A DNA stretch of 64,000 nt from Pseudomonadota bacterium (lineage in GTDB: Bacteria; Pseudomonadota; Alphaproteobacteria; Caulobacterales; Caulobacteraceae). This document shows, piece after piece, positions 8,422 to 17,039 of the stretch. The notes beneath the pieces are model-generated. The model saw only the letters and a list, made by a program, of their open reading frames with translations. It did no database searches and had not been told where the DNA came from. Made by a program: the position numbers and the translations under genes. Location of the stretch: contig JAEYQX010000169.1 of assembly GCA_023409795.1 (NCBI GenBank), positions 1 to 64,000 of the forward strand, in the 5' to 3' direction. Position 1 is the stretch's first letter. Every line of letters starts with the position of its first letter.

Positions 8422-9144
8422 ATGTCCTTGGATAGACGCCTTGTTTGGATGGGATTGGCCTCAGCGGGGCTGGCTGGCTGCGCCAGCTCCGGCCGCGCAC
8501 CCTATGGACGGGTCCAACCGGTCGGCGGCGAGCATTTTCCCGATATTCCCTTTGCCAGCTGGAGCGATGCCGAGCCGGAATACCTGCTCTATCCCGGCGA
8601 CGAGATCGAGGTTGCCCTGCCCTCCGCCACGGAGTTGACCCGGCAGATGCGAATCGGTCCGGACGGGCGGATCTCCCTGCCCCAGCTGGGCCACGTCATG
8701 GCCGCAGACCGCACCCTGTCCCAGCTGGAAGGCGATGTGTCGGCCGCCTACTCCAGCCTGCTCTTGCGCCCCGCCGTCGAGGTTACCCTGCGCCAGGCCG
8801 GCCCGATCAGGGTCTGGGTCGATGGCGAGGTGCGGAACCCCGGCGTGTTTGAAATGACCGGCGACAGCGACGCCTATCAGGCCGTGATCGGGGCCGGCGG
8901 CTTCCTGCCCTCGGCCAAGTCCCAGATGGTGGCTCTGATCCGGCGTGGTCCCGGGGGGCAGCGGATGATGCGGACCATCGACCTGAGGCCCCGTCGGGCC
9001 GAGGTCGTGGCCATCAGGCGCGGAGATATCCTCTATGTGCCGCGCTCGACCCTGGGCGAGCTGGCCGCCTTCTTCACCCAGTTCCGGTCTGCCCTGCCCA
9101 TTGGCTTCAGCTACGCCATCAATGGCGGCTATGCCTCGACCTGA
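8422..9144 (+). CDS. hfsD: Holdfast outer-membrane export lipoprotein (Wza/OPX type)
   Basis: This 240-residue lipoprotein has a short signal peptide ending in the lipobox LAGC. It is followed by a polysaccharide export (Poly_export) domain (PEYLLYPGDEIEV, IGPDGRISLPQLGHV) and an SLBB-like domain (GPIRVWVDGEVRNPGVF, IGAGGFLPSAKS). It would form the outer-membrane exit channel for holdfast polysaccharide. It is much shorter than E. coli Wza, in line with other single-SLBB OPX proteins. It is transcribed away from hfsA, probably from the shared intergenic region. Confidence 0.9.
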   Translation: MSLDRRLVWMGLASAGLAGCASSGRAPYGRVQPVGGEHFPDIPFASWSDAEPEYLLYPGDEIEVALPSATELTRQMRIGPDGRISLPQLGHVMAADRTLSQLEGDVSAAYSSLLLRPAVEVTLRQAGPIRVWVDGEVRNPGVFEMTGDSDAYQAVIGAGGFLPSAKSQMVALIRRGPGGQRMMRTIDLRPRRAEVVAIRRGDILYVPRSTLGELAAFFTQFRSALPIGFSYAINGGYAST

Positions 9145-9219
9145 CGGTCCCGAAGGGCTGGCGATATCTTGGGAAAAGGCACGGATACGGCGAGGGCGCG
9201 CGTAATCCGTTGAAATCCA

Positions 9220-9296
<77 letters not shown>

Positions 9297-9353
9297 ATCC
9301 AATGGAGCGCCCTAATGACATGGCGCTGACAAATCCGCAATGAAGTTCGGGTC

Positions 9354-9839
9354 TTATTTGCCGTCAGGCTTGAAAAAACTGTGCTTCACCAGGTCACCCG
9401 GCACCGCGCCGATTTCCTCGGCCCGGCCCGCGCGCAGCTCCAGCACGCCATTGGCGGCCCCGTGGGACGGGATCGGCGTCGTCGAGTTGGGCGTGGTGTG
9501 GCGGGCGATCGAGACGATGCGCCCCTGCGGGTTGATGTAGAGGATATCCAGCGAACTGGGCGTATTCATCATCCAGAAGCTCTGCTCGGTCGCCGTGGGA
9601 AACTGGAACAGCATCCCGCGGTCGTCCTCGAGCGGCGGCCGGAACATCAGGCCACGCTGCCGCTCGGCTTCGTCATCCGCGATCTCGACCATGAACTTGT
9701 GCTCACCCGTCGAGGTGACGATGCTGAGCGGCTCCAGCGCCCGCCCCTGGGCGTCGGTCGGCACGGTCTGGGCGCAGGCCCCCGTCAGGCTGAGGGCGGA
9801 AAGCATCCCCGCGAGATACAGACGTCGAGAGGAGAACAT
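9354..9839 (-). CDS. Exported DUF192 family protein
   Basis: This 161-residue protein begins MFSSRRLYLAG with a hydrophobic signal sequence ending ACAQ, which fits signal peptidase I or, less well, a lipobox. The rest is a DUF192 domain: GLMFRPPLEDDRGMLF, FWMMNTPSSLDILYI and VLELRAG are its conserved strands. The biochemical role of the family is not established. ATG at 9839 is chosen because GAAAGG lies just upstream and the signal peptide then starts correctly. It lies 22 bases downstream of the cold-shock gene and is probably cotranscribed. Confidence 0.85.
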   Translation of the reverse strand: MFSSRRLYLAGMLSALSLTGACAQTVPTDAQGRALEPLSIVTSTGEHKFMVEIADDEAERQRGLMFRPPLEDDRGMLFQFPTATEQSFWMMNTPSSLDILYINPQGRIVSIARHTTPNSTTPIPSHGAANGVLELRAGRAEEIGAVPGDLVKHSFFKPDGK

Positions 9840-9861
9840 GGGTCGCCTTTCAGGGCGGCTT

Positions 9862-10401
9862 TTAGTCGCCCGACATAATCTCAGCCACAACCAGGCCCTT
9901 GGGCCCATCGGCAAAGCGGACCTTCACCGAATCACCGGGGATCAAATCATCGAGACCACAGCGTCGCAAGGTCTCGACGTGGACGAAGATATCGCCCGGC
10001 GCGCCCTCGCGCACAACGAAGCCGTAGCCCTTGGTGCGGTTGAACCATTTGACGGTCGCGACCTCCAGCGGCCCCTCAGCCGTCAGTTCGCTGGGACGAC
10101 GCACGGTCCGGGCCGGGTCGCGCTGGGTCAGGACCGGTGCCCCCTCCCCCAGGTCGATGATACGCACAGCCTGCCAGCCCTTGGCCCGCTGGGCACAATC
10201 ACAGGTGATCGGAGCGCCCTCGGCCGCCGTCTCACGCCCACCCTCCCGCAGGCTCGAAACGTGGAGCAGAACGTCCTTCATCTCGGTCAATTGCGGCTCG
10301 TCAGGAATGATAAAGCCATATCCCTTGCCGGGATCGAACCACTTCACCTTGCCCGAGATACGCACGACGTCTTGCACTGTGATTTCGCTGTAACCTGACA
10401 A
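9862..10401 (-). CDS. Two-domain cold-shock protein
   Basis: The protein carries two cold-shock (OB-fold) domains. The first has [17 protein letters not shown] with LLHVSSL; the second has [16 protein letters not shown] with IFVHVETL. Both contain RNP1- and RNP2-like aromatic motifs for single-stranded nucleic acid binding. Tandem-domain Csp proteins of this size are characteristic of Caulobacter relatives, where they act as RNA chaperones. The start is uncertain: TTG at 10401 has a G-rich ribosome site (GGCGGGGG) about seven bases upstream, while the open frame extends further to 10500 without similarity to the family. Confidence 0.8.
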   Translation of the reverse strand: MSGYSEITVQDVVRISGKVKWFDPGKGYGFIIPDEPQLTEMKDVLLHVSSLREGGRETAAEGAPITCDCAQRAKGWQAVRIIDLGEGAPVLTQRDPARTVRRPSELTAEGPLEVATVKWFNRTKGYGFVVREGAPGDIFVHVETLRRCGLDDLIPGDSVKVRFADGPKGLVVAEIMSGD

Positions 10402-10560
10402 AATACAACCCCCGCCTGCAAAACATGCAGAGATTATGATTAACACGGTTCTACGAAGGCGTGGAGCGAAAAAATGCCGATTTCGGACAGATCTTGCCAA
10501 AATCGAGGCAGGATTGTGTCACGACGGGCCGCTTTGAATGTCGGGGAGATCACCCGCGCG

Positions 10561-10635
10561 TGGCAGTCCCTAGGGGAATCGAACCCCTCTTTTCAGGTTG
10601 AAAACCTGACGTCCTAACCGATAGACGAAGGGACC
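10561..10635 (-). tRNA. tRNA-Glu (UUC anticodon), copy 1
   Basis: The minus strand gives acceptor GGTCCCT/AGGGACT, anticodon loop TTTTCAA (anticodon TTC), discriminator G and encoded CCA; 75 nt. It is identical to the next two copies. Confidence 0.95.
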
Positions 10636-10784
10636 GCTGCGCGAAGGAGCGGCCTGATACCCGGCTCTCTTGCGGGTGGCAAGAGGCTGTTTGCGGATTT
10701 CAGAAAAATCTTTGAACCGGCATCGGCAGGCACGCCAAACTGTGCCTTGGAAGACCTGAATGTGCGGGAAGCGAAGGCTCCGCG

Positions 10785-10859
10785 TGGCAGTCCCTAGGGG
10801 AATCGAACCCCTCTTTTCAGGTTGAAAACCTGACGTCCTAACCGATAGACGAAGGGACC
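10785..10859 (-). tRNA. tRNA-Glu (UUC anticodon), copy 2
   Basis: Identical in sequence to copy 1, 149 bases away. The identity continues into the flank (GCTGCGCGAAG on the plus strand), as expected after a recent tandem duplication. Confidence 0.95.
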
Positions 10860-10935
10860 GCTGCGCGAAGTAAGGCCAGATGGCCATCACAACAGGCTGC
10901 AAGCCTATGTAAGTCCTTCCGAAGAAGGCCGGCGG

Positions 10936-11010
10936 TGGCAGTCCCTAGGGGAATCGAACCCCTCTTTTCAGGTTGAAAACCTGACGTCCTAACCGATAGA
11001 CGAAGGGACC
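10936..11010 (-). tRNA. tRNA-Glu (UUC anticodon), copy 3
   Basis: Third identical copy, first in the direction of transcription. It shares only GCTGCGC of the flank with the other copies. Confidence 0.95.
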
Positions 11011-11123
11011 GCTGCGCCGAGGACCGGGTTATTAGCCGCGGTTTTTGTCCGTGGCAAGCGCTTATTGTCCTGTTTCTACGACTTTTTTCAGCAACCTGCG
11101 CTCACCGACGGCAAAGCCACCGC

Positions 11124-12929
11124 TCAGGCCATGCGCGGGTCGGCCACATCCTCGATCTCGAACTGGACCCCGCGGCGTCCATTCCAGTCATCGGCCTTCA
11201 GCCGCCCTACGAAATGCAGGCCCCCCTGTCCGGCCAGCAGGGCCTTGCCGGTAGGCAGGTCAGCGCAGCGCCAGCTGATGGCGCGCAGCGAGGCCCCGTC
11301 CGGTGCCACCAGGCGGCAGCGCACATGGCCGCCGTTCATCGCCACGGCGTCGCGCACCTGCACCCCCTCAACCGCAAACAGGGGCTCGGGATTGGCCGGG
11401 CCGAAGGGGGCCAGCTGCTCGAAAGACTCAAACAGGTCGCGCGTGGCGGCATGGGGGTCGATCAGGACGTCGACATCCACCCAGTCCTGGGCAATCGCCT
11501 CGATCCGCTCATCGGCCAGGCGTGCGTTCAGATAGTTGCGCAGTTCGTCGATGCGATCTGCCGCCACCGTCAGGCCAGCCGCCATGGCGTGGCCTCCGCC
11601 CGCCATGAGAAGCCCGTCCTGCCAGGCGGCCTGGATCGCCCGGCCGAGGTTCATTCCCGGCTGCGAGCGGCCCGAGCCCTTGCCGATACGGTTGATCGGA
11701 TCAACGCCGATGACAATGACCGGCTTGCGCCAGCGCTCGCGCAGGCGACCGGCCACGATGCCAACCACGCCGGGGTGCCACTCCTCGCCCGCAACGATGA
11801 TCAGGGCACTGTCGTCCCTGTGAGCGCCCGTGGCCTCCACGCGGCGCACGGCTTCCTCGGTCACCTGGGCCTCCACCTCGCGGCGCTCGATGTTCAGGGC
11901 ATCCAGTTCCAGGGCCAGCTGACGCGCCTCGGCCGGGTCGTCGGTGGAGAGCAGTCGCGCCCCCAGGTCGGACTTGCCGATCCGTCCGCCCGCATTGATC
12001 CGCGGGCCCAGGATAAAGCCGGCATGATTGGACTTGGCCGGGCCCGGCTCTGCCCCCGCAACGGCCAAAAGGGCGCTGAGGCCCGGGTTGCGCCAGGAAG
12101 ACATGACCTTGAGACCCAGGCTGGTCAGGGCCCGGTTAAAGCCGGTCAGGCCGGTGACGTCGCAGATCGCTCCCATGGCCGCCAGGTCCAGCCACTGGCG
12201 AATGTCCGGCTCGGCCCGGTCGGCGAACAAGCCTCGGCCCCGCGCCTCGCGGTTCAGGGCGGCCAGCAACACAAAGACCACGCCTGCCGCCGCCAGGTTG
12301 CCCTGGCCCGAGGCGCAGCCCGGACGGTTGGGATTGACCACGGCGAGGCAGGCCGGCGGCTCCTCGCGCATCATGTGGTGGTCGATCACCACGACCCTGA
12401 GGCCAATCGCGGCGGCGTGGGCCACGGCCTCGTTGGCGGCGGCACCGCAGTCCACCGTCACGACCAGGTCGGCTCCCGACGCCTTCAGCTTGTCAAAGGC
12501 GCGGGCGCTGGGGCCATAGCCCTCGGTCAGACGATCGGGGACATAGATGGGCAGCTCGACGTCCAGATGCCGGAACCAGCGCACCAGCAGCGCCGCGCTG
12601 GAGGCACCGTCGACGTCATAGTCGGCAAAGACGTGAATGCTCTGGCCAGCCTGGACCGCATCAATGATGGCGGCGGCGGCGACATCCATGTCCATGAAGC
12701 TGGACGGATCGGGAAACAGCGCCCGCAGCGTGGGCTGCAGGAAGGTCTGGCCCTGGTCCGCCGCCACGCCGCGCGCCGCCAGGGCGCGGGCCATCGGCTC
12801 GTCCAGGTTCAGCGCCTGCATATGGGCGCGGGTCAGCCCGGGCTCGGCCGGACGCAGCCTCCAGCCGCGCCCCGACAGGGACCGCGAGATGCCCAGGAAG
12901 GCAGGACTGGTTGCGCCATCAGCCGGCAT
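11124..12929 (-). CDS. recJ: Single-stranded-DNA-specific exonuclease RecJ
   Basis: This 601-residue protein has the RecJ/DHH phosphoesterase motifs in order: VFADYDVDGASSAALL, VVTVDCGAA, VVIDHHMM (the DHH signature), NPNRPG and, after the linker, the DHHA1 GGGHAMAAG motif near residue 445. RecJ degrades single-stranded DNA 5' to 3' in recombination, base-excision and mismatch repair. GAGGG lies eight bases before the ATG at 12929. It stands alone, with tRNA-Glu genes downstream and a lipoprotein gene upstream on the same strand. Confidence 0.95.
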   Translation of the reverse strand: MPADGATSPAFLGISRSLSGRGWRLRPAEPGLTRAHMQALNLDEPMARALAARGVAADQGQTFLQPTLRALFPDPSSFMDMDVAAAAIIDAVQAGQSIHVFADYDVDGASSAALLVRWFRHLDVELPIYVPDRLTEGYGPSARAFDKLKASGADLVVTVDCGAAANEAVAHAAAIGLRVVVIDHHMMREEPPACLAVVNPNRPGCASGQGNLAAAGVVFVLLAALNREARGRGLFADRAEPDIRQWLDLAAMGAICDVTGLTGFNRALTSLGLKVMSSWRNPGLSALLAVAGAEPGPAKSNHAGFILGPRINAGGRIGKSDLGARLLSTDDPAEARQLALELDALNIERREVEAQVTEEAVRRVEATGAHRDDSALIIVAGEEWHPGVVGIVAGRLRERWRKPVIVIGVDPINRIGKGSGRSQPGMNLGRAIQAAWQDGLLMAGGGHAMAAGLTVAADRIDELRNYLNARLADERIEAIAQDWVDVDVLIDPHAATRDLFESFEQLAPFGPANPEPLFAVEGVQVRDAVAMNGGHVRCRLVAPDGASLRAISWRCADLPTGKALLAGQGGLHFVGRLKADDWNGRRGVQFEIEDVADPRMA

Positions 12930-13024
12930 CAGAACCCTCTAGAGAAAACAAGAAGCGGAAAGGGACCCACTATCGGCGGATTCTGTTCATCCGACGACGT
13001 CAGTCCCGGTCGCAGGCCTGCGGA

Positions 13025-13474
13025 CTAGAACCGGGGCCGGTCAATGGGCGGCGGCGGGGTGGCCCGTCGACGCAGGGACTCAGCCAGGGCCTCGATCTCG
13101 GCCGTCGACTGGGGCCCGATGGGGGCCATGGCAGCCGGGTCAAACTTCTGGCGAATCAGGTTTTCCAGCACCGTCGGATCGGTATTCAGCGTCCAGTCTA
13201 TGGCCGCGACCTGGGCGGCCAGGGTCTGGTTCGACTGGCCCAGGGTCTGCACCTGGTTGGCGACATAGGCCGGGGTCGGCGTGTCGGTCGATGCCTTGGG
13301 GAAGTCTTCCCATCGCGGATAGCGATCGTGGCTTTCCACCAGTTCCTGGATACGCGGGGCCAGGGGCGAGGCCGCCTCGGTCTGGGGGTCAAACGAACCG
13401 ACACAGCCGCCCGTGGCCGTCAGCACACCGGCCAGCGCCAGCACGATCGCATTTTTCGACAGGAACACGTTCAT
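13025..13474 (-). CDS. Small lipoprotein of unknown function
   Basis: This 149-residue protein has a signal peptide (MNVFLSKNAIVLALAG) ending in a lipobox with TGGC. The mature part is soluble and helical, with VQTLGQSNQTLAAQVAAIDW and IEALAESLRRRA. No catalytic motif is recognised. ATG at 13474 is preferred to the in-frame ATG five codons upstream because GAGG then sits at ribosome-binding distance. It is divergent from phaC with an 80-base gap and lies upstream of recJ on the same strand. Confidence 0.75.
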   Translation of the reverse strand: MNVFLSKNAIVLALAGVLTATGGCVGSFDPQTEAASPLAPRIQELVESHDRYPRWEDFPKASTDTPTPAYVANQVQTLGQSNQTLAAQVAAIDWTLNTDPTVLENLIRQKFDPAAMAPIGPQSTAEIEALAESLRRRATPPPPIDRPRF

Positions 13475-13554
13475 CTTACCCTCGGTCATATGCCATCATC
13501 GCGTCGGGAGGAAGGCTCGCCGACCCGGGCGAAGCCAGGACCGGAGGATTGCGG

Positions 13555-15558
13555 ATGGCCAAGCGACCGACCAAGGCACCCCCAGCCGATACGGCAGAGG
13601 CTCCACGGCCTCGCAAGGCGGGACACCCCACCTCGGCCAAACCCCGCGCGGCCAAACCGGATGCCGCCGCAAAACCGCGCCCTGCGGCCCGCCCCAAGCC
13701 GGCGGCCAAGGCTTCGAAGGCTGCCCCGCCCCCTCCTCCGCCGCCGCCGCCGCCACCTCAGGATGAGGTCCCGCCTCCCTTCGGCTTCGCCGCCGACCAG
13801 CGCCATCTGCTCGAAACCCTGTCCCTGAACCTCGCCAAGGCGGCCATGACAGCCCAGTCGGCCATTGCCGAGGCGGCCCTGTCGCAGGCAGACCGGCCCG
13901 CCGCCCTGTCGCCCGATCCGTTCAACATTGCCCCTGCCATGACCTCGGTCATGACCAGCCTGGCAGCGCGGCCTGAAAAACTGTTCCAGGCCCAGGCAGA
14001 CCTGTTCAGCCGCTACATGGACCTGTGGTCCACCACGACGCGGCGCGCCATGGGCGAGGACGTGCCCGCCCCTGCCCTGCCCGCCGACAAGCGGTTCAAG
14101 GACCCGGCCTGGAGCGAGAACCCCGTCTTTGACATCATGCGCCAGTCCTATCTGGTGACCTCGCAATGGATGAACGGCCTGGTGTCCAGCGTCGAGGACG
14201 TGGATCCCCGGGTCAAACGCCGTGCCGAGTTCTTTACCAGGCTGCTGACCGACGCTTTTTCCCCCTCCAACTTCCTGGCGTCCAATCCGGTGGCGCTGAA
14301 GGCCCTGGCCGAGACGGGCGGCGAAAGCCTGGTCAAGGGGATGCAGAACTTTGCCGCCGACCTGGAACGCGGCAATGGCAAGCTGAAGATCAGCCAGGCC
14401 GACTATGACCGCTTCAGGGTGGGCGAGAATGTCGCCACGGCTCCGGGCCAGGTCGTCTGGCGCGACGACCTGTTCGAGCTGCTGCAATACGACGCCGCGA
14501 CCGCGACCCAGCACGCGGTTCCGCTGCTGATCTTTCCGCCGTGGATCAACAAGTTCTACATCATGGACCTGCAGCCGCAGAACAGCCTGATCCGCTGGCT
14601 GTCGGCCCAGGGCTTCACCGTCTTCGTCTGCTCCTGGGTCAACCCGGACCAGGACAAGGCCGAGTATGGCTTTGACGACTATCTGGAATGCGGCATCCAT
14701 CGCGCCATCGACAAGGTGCTGGAGCAGACCGGCCAGAAGCAGCTGAACGCGGTGGGCTACTGCATCGGCGGCACCCTGCTGGGCGCGGCCCTGGCCCATA
14801 TGGCGGCGCACGGCGACCGGCGGGTGGCGGCGGCGACCTTCTTTGCCGCCCAGCACGACTTTGCCGAGGCCGGCGACCTGCTGCTCTTTACCGACGAGCA
14901 CTGGCTGGCCGAGATCGAGCAGCAGATGGATGCGGCGGGCGGGGTCCTGCCCGGCACGGCCATGGCCGACACCTTCAACGCCCTGCGGGCCAATGACCTG
15001 ATCTGGTCCTTCTTTGTGTCCAACTACCTGATGGGCAAGGATCCGCCGGCCTTTGACCTGCTGTTCTGGAATGCCGACCAGACCCGGATGCCCAAGCGCC
15101 TGCACATGGCCTACCTGCGCCAGATGTATGGCCAGAACGCTCTGGCCCGTGGCGAGTTTGAGCTGGGCGGCGACCGGGTCGACCTGACCCGCGTCACCAT
15201 CCCGCTCTACTTCCAGGCCAGTCGCGAGGATCACATCGCCCCGATGAACTCCGTCTATCGCTCGGCCCGGCTGTTCGGGGGACCGGTGACCTATACCCTC
15301 GCCGGGTCAGGGCATATCGCCGGCGTCATCAACCCGCCCGAGGCGAAGAAATATCAGCACTGGACCAACCCGGCCCTTCCCGAAACCCTCGCAGAATGGC
15401 AAGCGGGAGCAGAAGCTCATCCGGGCAGCTGGTGGAACCACTGGGCTGGCTGGCTGAAGCCCCTGTCGGGCAAACAGGTCCCGGCGCGCGATCCCAAATC
15501 CGGCCCGCTCAAGCCGCTTGAGCCCGCGCCCGGATCCTATGTGAAGGTCAAGTCTTGA
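13555..15558 (+). CDS. phaC: Class I poly(3-hydroxyalkanoate) synthase
   Basis: PhaC polymerises (R)-3-hydroxyacyl-CoA into storage polyester on granules. The 667-residue protein has the lipase-like box GYCIGG with the nucleophile at Cys403, the catalytic Asp559 in REDHIAP and His587 in GSGHIAGV. The N-terminal PhaC domain (KDPAWSENPVFDIMRQSY) precedes the hydrolase fold. The first 75 or so residues form an unusual tail rich in Lys, Ala and Pro, like histone H1, ending in eleven consecutive prolines. GGAGG at 13543-13547 supports ATG at 13555. A small membrane protein gene overlaps the 3' end. Confidence 0.95.
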   Translation: MAKRPTKAPPADTAEAPRPRKAGHPTSAKPRAAKPDAAAKPRPAARPKPAAKASKAAPPPPPPPPPPPQDEVPPPFGFAADQRHLLETLSLNLAKAAMTAQSAIAEAALSQADRPAALSPDPFNIAPAMTSVMTSLAARPEKLFQAQADLFSRYMDLWSTTTRRAMGEDVPAPALPADKRFKDPAWSENPVFDIMRQSYLVTSQWMNGLVSSVEDVDPRVKRRAEFFTRLLTDAFSPSNFLASNPVALKALAETGGESLVKGMQNFAADLERGNGKLKISQADYDRFRVGENVATAPGQVVWRDDLFELLQYDAATATQHAVPLLIFPPWINKFYIMDLQPQNSLIRWLSAQGFTVFVCSWVNPDQDKAEYGFDDYLECGIHRAIDKVLEQTGQKQLNAVGYCIGGTLLGAALAHMAAHGDRRVAAATFFAAQHDFAEAGDLLLFTDEHWLAEIEQQMDAAGGVLPGTAMADTFNALRANDLIWSFFVSNYLMGKDPPAFDLLFWNADQTRMPKRLHMAYLRQMYGQNALARGEFELGGDRVDLTRVTIPLYFQASREDHIAPMNSVYRSARLFGGPVTYTLAGSGHIAGVINPPEAKKYQHWTNPALPETLAEWQAGAEAHPGSWWNHWAGWLKPLSGKQVPARDPKSGPLKPLEPAPGSYVKVKS

Positions 15559-15932
15559 AGCGTATCGAACCCAACCGGCTGCTGGCCATCGCCACGGCCA
15601 TTCCGCTGATCCTGCTGATCATGACGGCCAGTCTGTTTGGCGAGCCGGGACAGGAGGTGAAGTACGTCATCCTGGCCGTTGCCTGCACGGTGGCCTATGT
15701 CGTGCTGAACGGGATCATGGCCAGACGCACCGGCCGTCAGCGCCCCGCCATGATCCATCCCGACGCGCCCTCGACCGCGCTCTGGGCTAGTCTTTTTCCT
15801 GTGATCCTGATGATACTGGCCGCCGTGCCCTTCTTCTTTGCCGGGCATGACTATGGGCTGCTGGTCATCATCGCCGCCATCCTGTTCGGCGGCACGGTGG
15901 AATCAGCGCTGAAGGCCCGCAAGGGCGGTTGA
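15555..15932 (+). CDS. Small membrane protein downstream of phaC
   Basis: This 125-residue protein starts with TTG inside the phaC stop codon (TTGA overlap), which suggests translational coupling. It has about four hydrophobic segments (residues 8-27, 36-55, 75-95 and 99-115), a basic loop (ARRTGRQRP) and a basic tail. No family is recognised. The coupling hints at a link with PHA metabolism, but nothing else in the sequence supports that. Confidence 0.7.
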   Translation: MKRIEPNRLLAIATAIPLILLIMTASLFGEPGQEVKYVILAVACTVAYVVLNGIMARRTGRQRPAMIHPDAPSTALWASLFPVILMILAAVPFFFAGHDYGLLVIIAAILFGGTVESALKARKGG

Positions 15933-15961
15933 TCCCACTCCGTCGTGGCTGTGACGGGCCT

Positions 15962-16894
15962 TCAGGCCAGGCCCGTCACCTCGTCCAGGCCCAGCATGAT
16001 GTTCAGGTTCTGGACGGCAGCGCCCGAGGCACCCTTGCCCAGGTTGTCCAGCATGGCCACCAGACGCACCTGCTCGCCCCCGCGATCGCCAAAGACGTGC
16101 AGGCGCAGGTTGTTGGTGCCGTTCAGGGCTTCCGGCTCTAGCCCCGTCATGGCCTCGGTCTCCTCCAAGTCGACGACCTGGACGAACTTCTGGCCCTCAT
16201 AGGCCTCGACCAGGGCTCCATGCAGGCGCTCGATGGACGGGGTTTCGGGCAGGACCGACAGGTGCAGCGGCACCTCGACCAGCATTCCCTGGCGATAGTT
16301 GCCGACCGCGGGCGAAAACAGGACAGGCCGCGTCAGCCCCGTATGCCGGGTCATTTCCGGCACGTGCTTGTGCTTCAGCGACAGGCCATAGGTGCGAAAG
16401 GCGGTCGATGCGCCCTCGGCCTCGAACTCGGCAATCATGGACTTGCCGCCGCCGGAATAGCCGGACACGGCGTTGATCGTCACCGGATAGTCGGCGGGCA
16501 CCAGCCCTGCCCTGACCAGAGGGCGCATCAGGCCGATGAAGCCGGTCGGATAGCAGCCGGGATTGGACACGCGGGTCGAGCTGGCGATGGCCTCGCGCTG
16601 GCCCCTGTCCATCTCTGCAAAGCCATAGACCCAGTCCGGATTGACGCGATAGGCGGTCGAGGCGTCGATCACCCGCACCTTGTCATTCTCGATCATCGAG
16701 ACGGCTTCGCGCGCGGCATCATCGGGCAGGCACAGGATCACGGCATCGGCGCTGTTCAGGGCCTCACGGCGCGCCTCGACATCACGACGTCGATCACCCA
16801 GCAGCATCAGCTGAAGGTCCGAACGCTTTTCCAGACGCTCGCGGATTTCCAGGCCGGTCGTTCCGGCTTCGCCGTCGATGTAGATGGTGTGCAT
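15962..16894 (-). CDS. argC: N-acetyl-gamma-glutamyl-phosphate reductase
   Basis: ArgC reduces N-acetylglutamyl phosphate to the semialdehyde in arginine synthesis, using NADPH. This is the shorter, type 2 form of 310 residues. It has IDGEAGTTGLEIRERL at the nucleotide-binding start, LCLPDDAA, the catalytic-cysteine region RVSNPGCYPTGF, and NAVSGYSGGGKSMI. ATG at 16894 is chosen because the domain begins right there; the open frame upstream is not similar to the family. It follows rpsI, but a terminator stands between them. Confidence 0.93.
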   Translation of the reverse strand: MHTIYIDGEAGTTGLEIRERLEKRSDLQLMLLGDRRRDVEARREALNSADAVILCLPDDAAREAVSMIENDKVRVIDASTAYRVNPDWVYGFAEMDRGQREAIASSTRVSNPGCYPTGFIGLMRPLVRAGLVPADYPVTINAVSGYSGGGKSMIAEFEAEGASTAFRTYGLSLKHKHVPEMTRHTGLTRPVLFSPAVGNYRQGMLVEVPLHLSVLPETPSIERLHGALVEAYEGQKFVQVVDLEETEAMTGLEPEALNGTNNLRLHVFGDRGGEQVRLVAMLDNLGKGASGAAVQNLNIMLGLDEVTGLA

Positions 16895-16908
16895 GATCCA
16901 ACTCCACA

Positions 16909-16969
16909 CCCCTCTTCGAGGGGAAGAGGGCTTGAGCGCTGCGCGCCACCTTCTCCCATCGGGAGAAGG
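16909..16969. repeat. Palindromic intergenic element between argC and rpsI
   Basis: Two hairpin-forming segments lie close together: CCCCTCTTCGAGGGG at 16909-16923 and a perfect 9-bp inverted repeat, CCTTCTCCC-ATC-GGGAGAAGG, at 16949-16969. They are joined by a GC-rich linker. This layout resembles dispersed palindromic intergenic repeats of Caulobacterales. No second copy was found in the window. Confidence 0.45.
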
Positions 16970-16976
16970 AAACAAA

Positions 16977-17012
16977 GAAAGAAAAAGGCGCTCCAGGTTT
17001 CCCTGAAGCGCC
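16977..17012 (-). terminator. Rho-independent terminator after rpsI
   Basis: On the minus strand GGCGCTTCAGGG-AAA-CCTGGAGCGCC forms a stem with one mismatch and is followed by TTTTTCTTTC. It lies 27 bases after the rpsI stop. Confidence 0.85.
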
Positions 17013-17039
17013 CTTTCCAAAACCAAATCGCGGTTGCGA

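Noticed and set aside
10561..11010. Repeated blocks considered as a CRISPR or direct-repeat array
   Set aside because: The repeated unit folds as a tRNA-Glu with anticodon and CCA, and spacers have no regular length.
11214..13028. 604-codon plus-strand open frame opposite recJ
   Set aside because: No recognisable domain, and RecJ motifs on the minus strand are complete.
13486..15234. 582-codon minus-strand open frame opposite phaC
   Set aside because: Low-complexity Gly/Arg/Gln-rich translation without homology; phaC is intact on the other strand.
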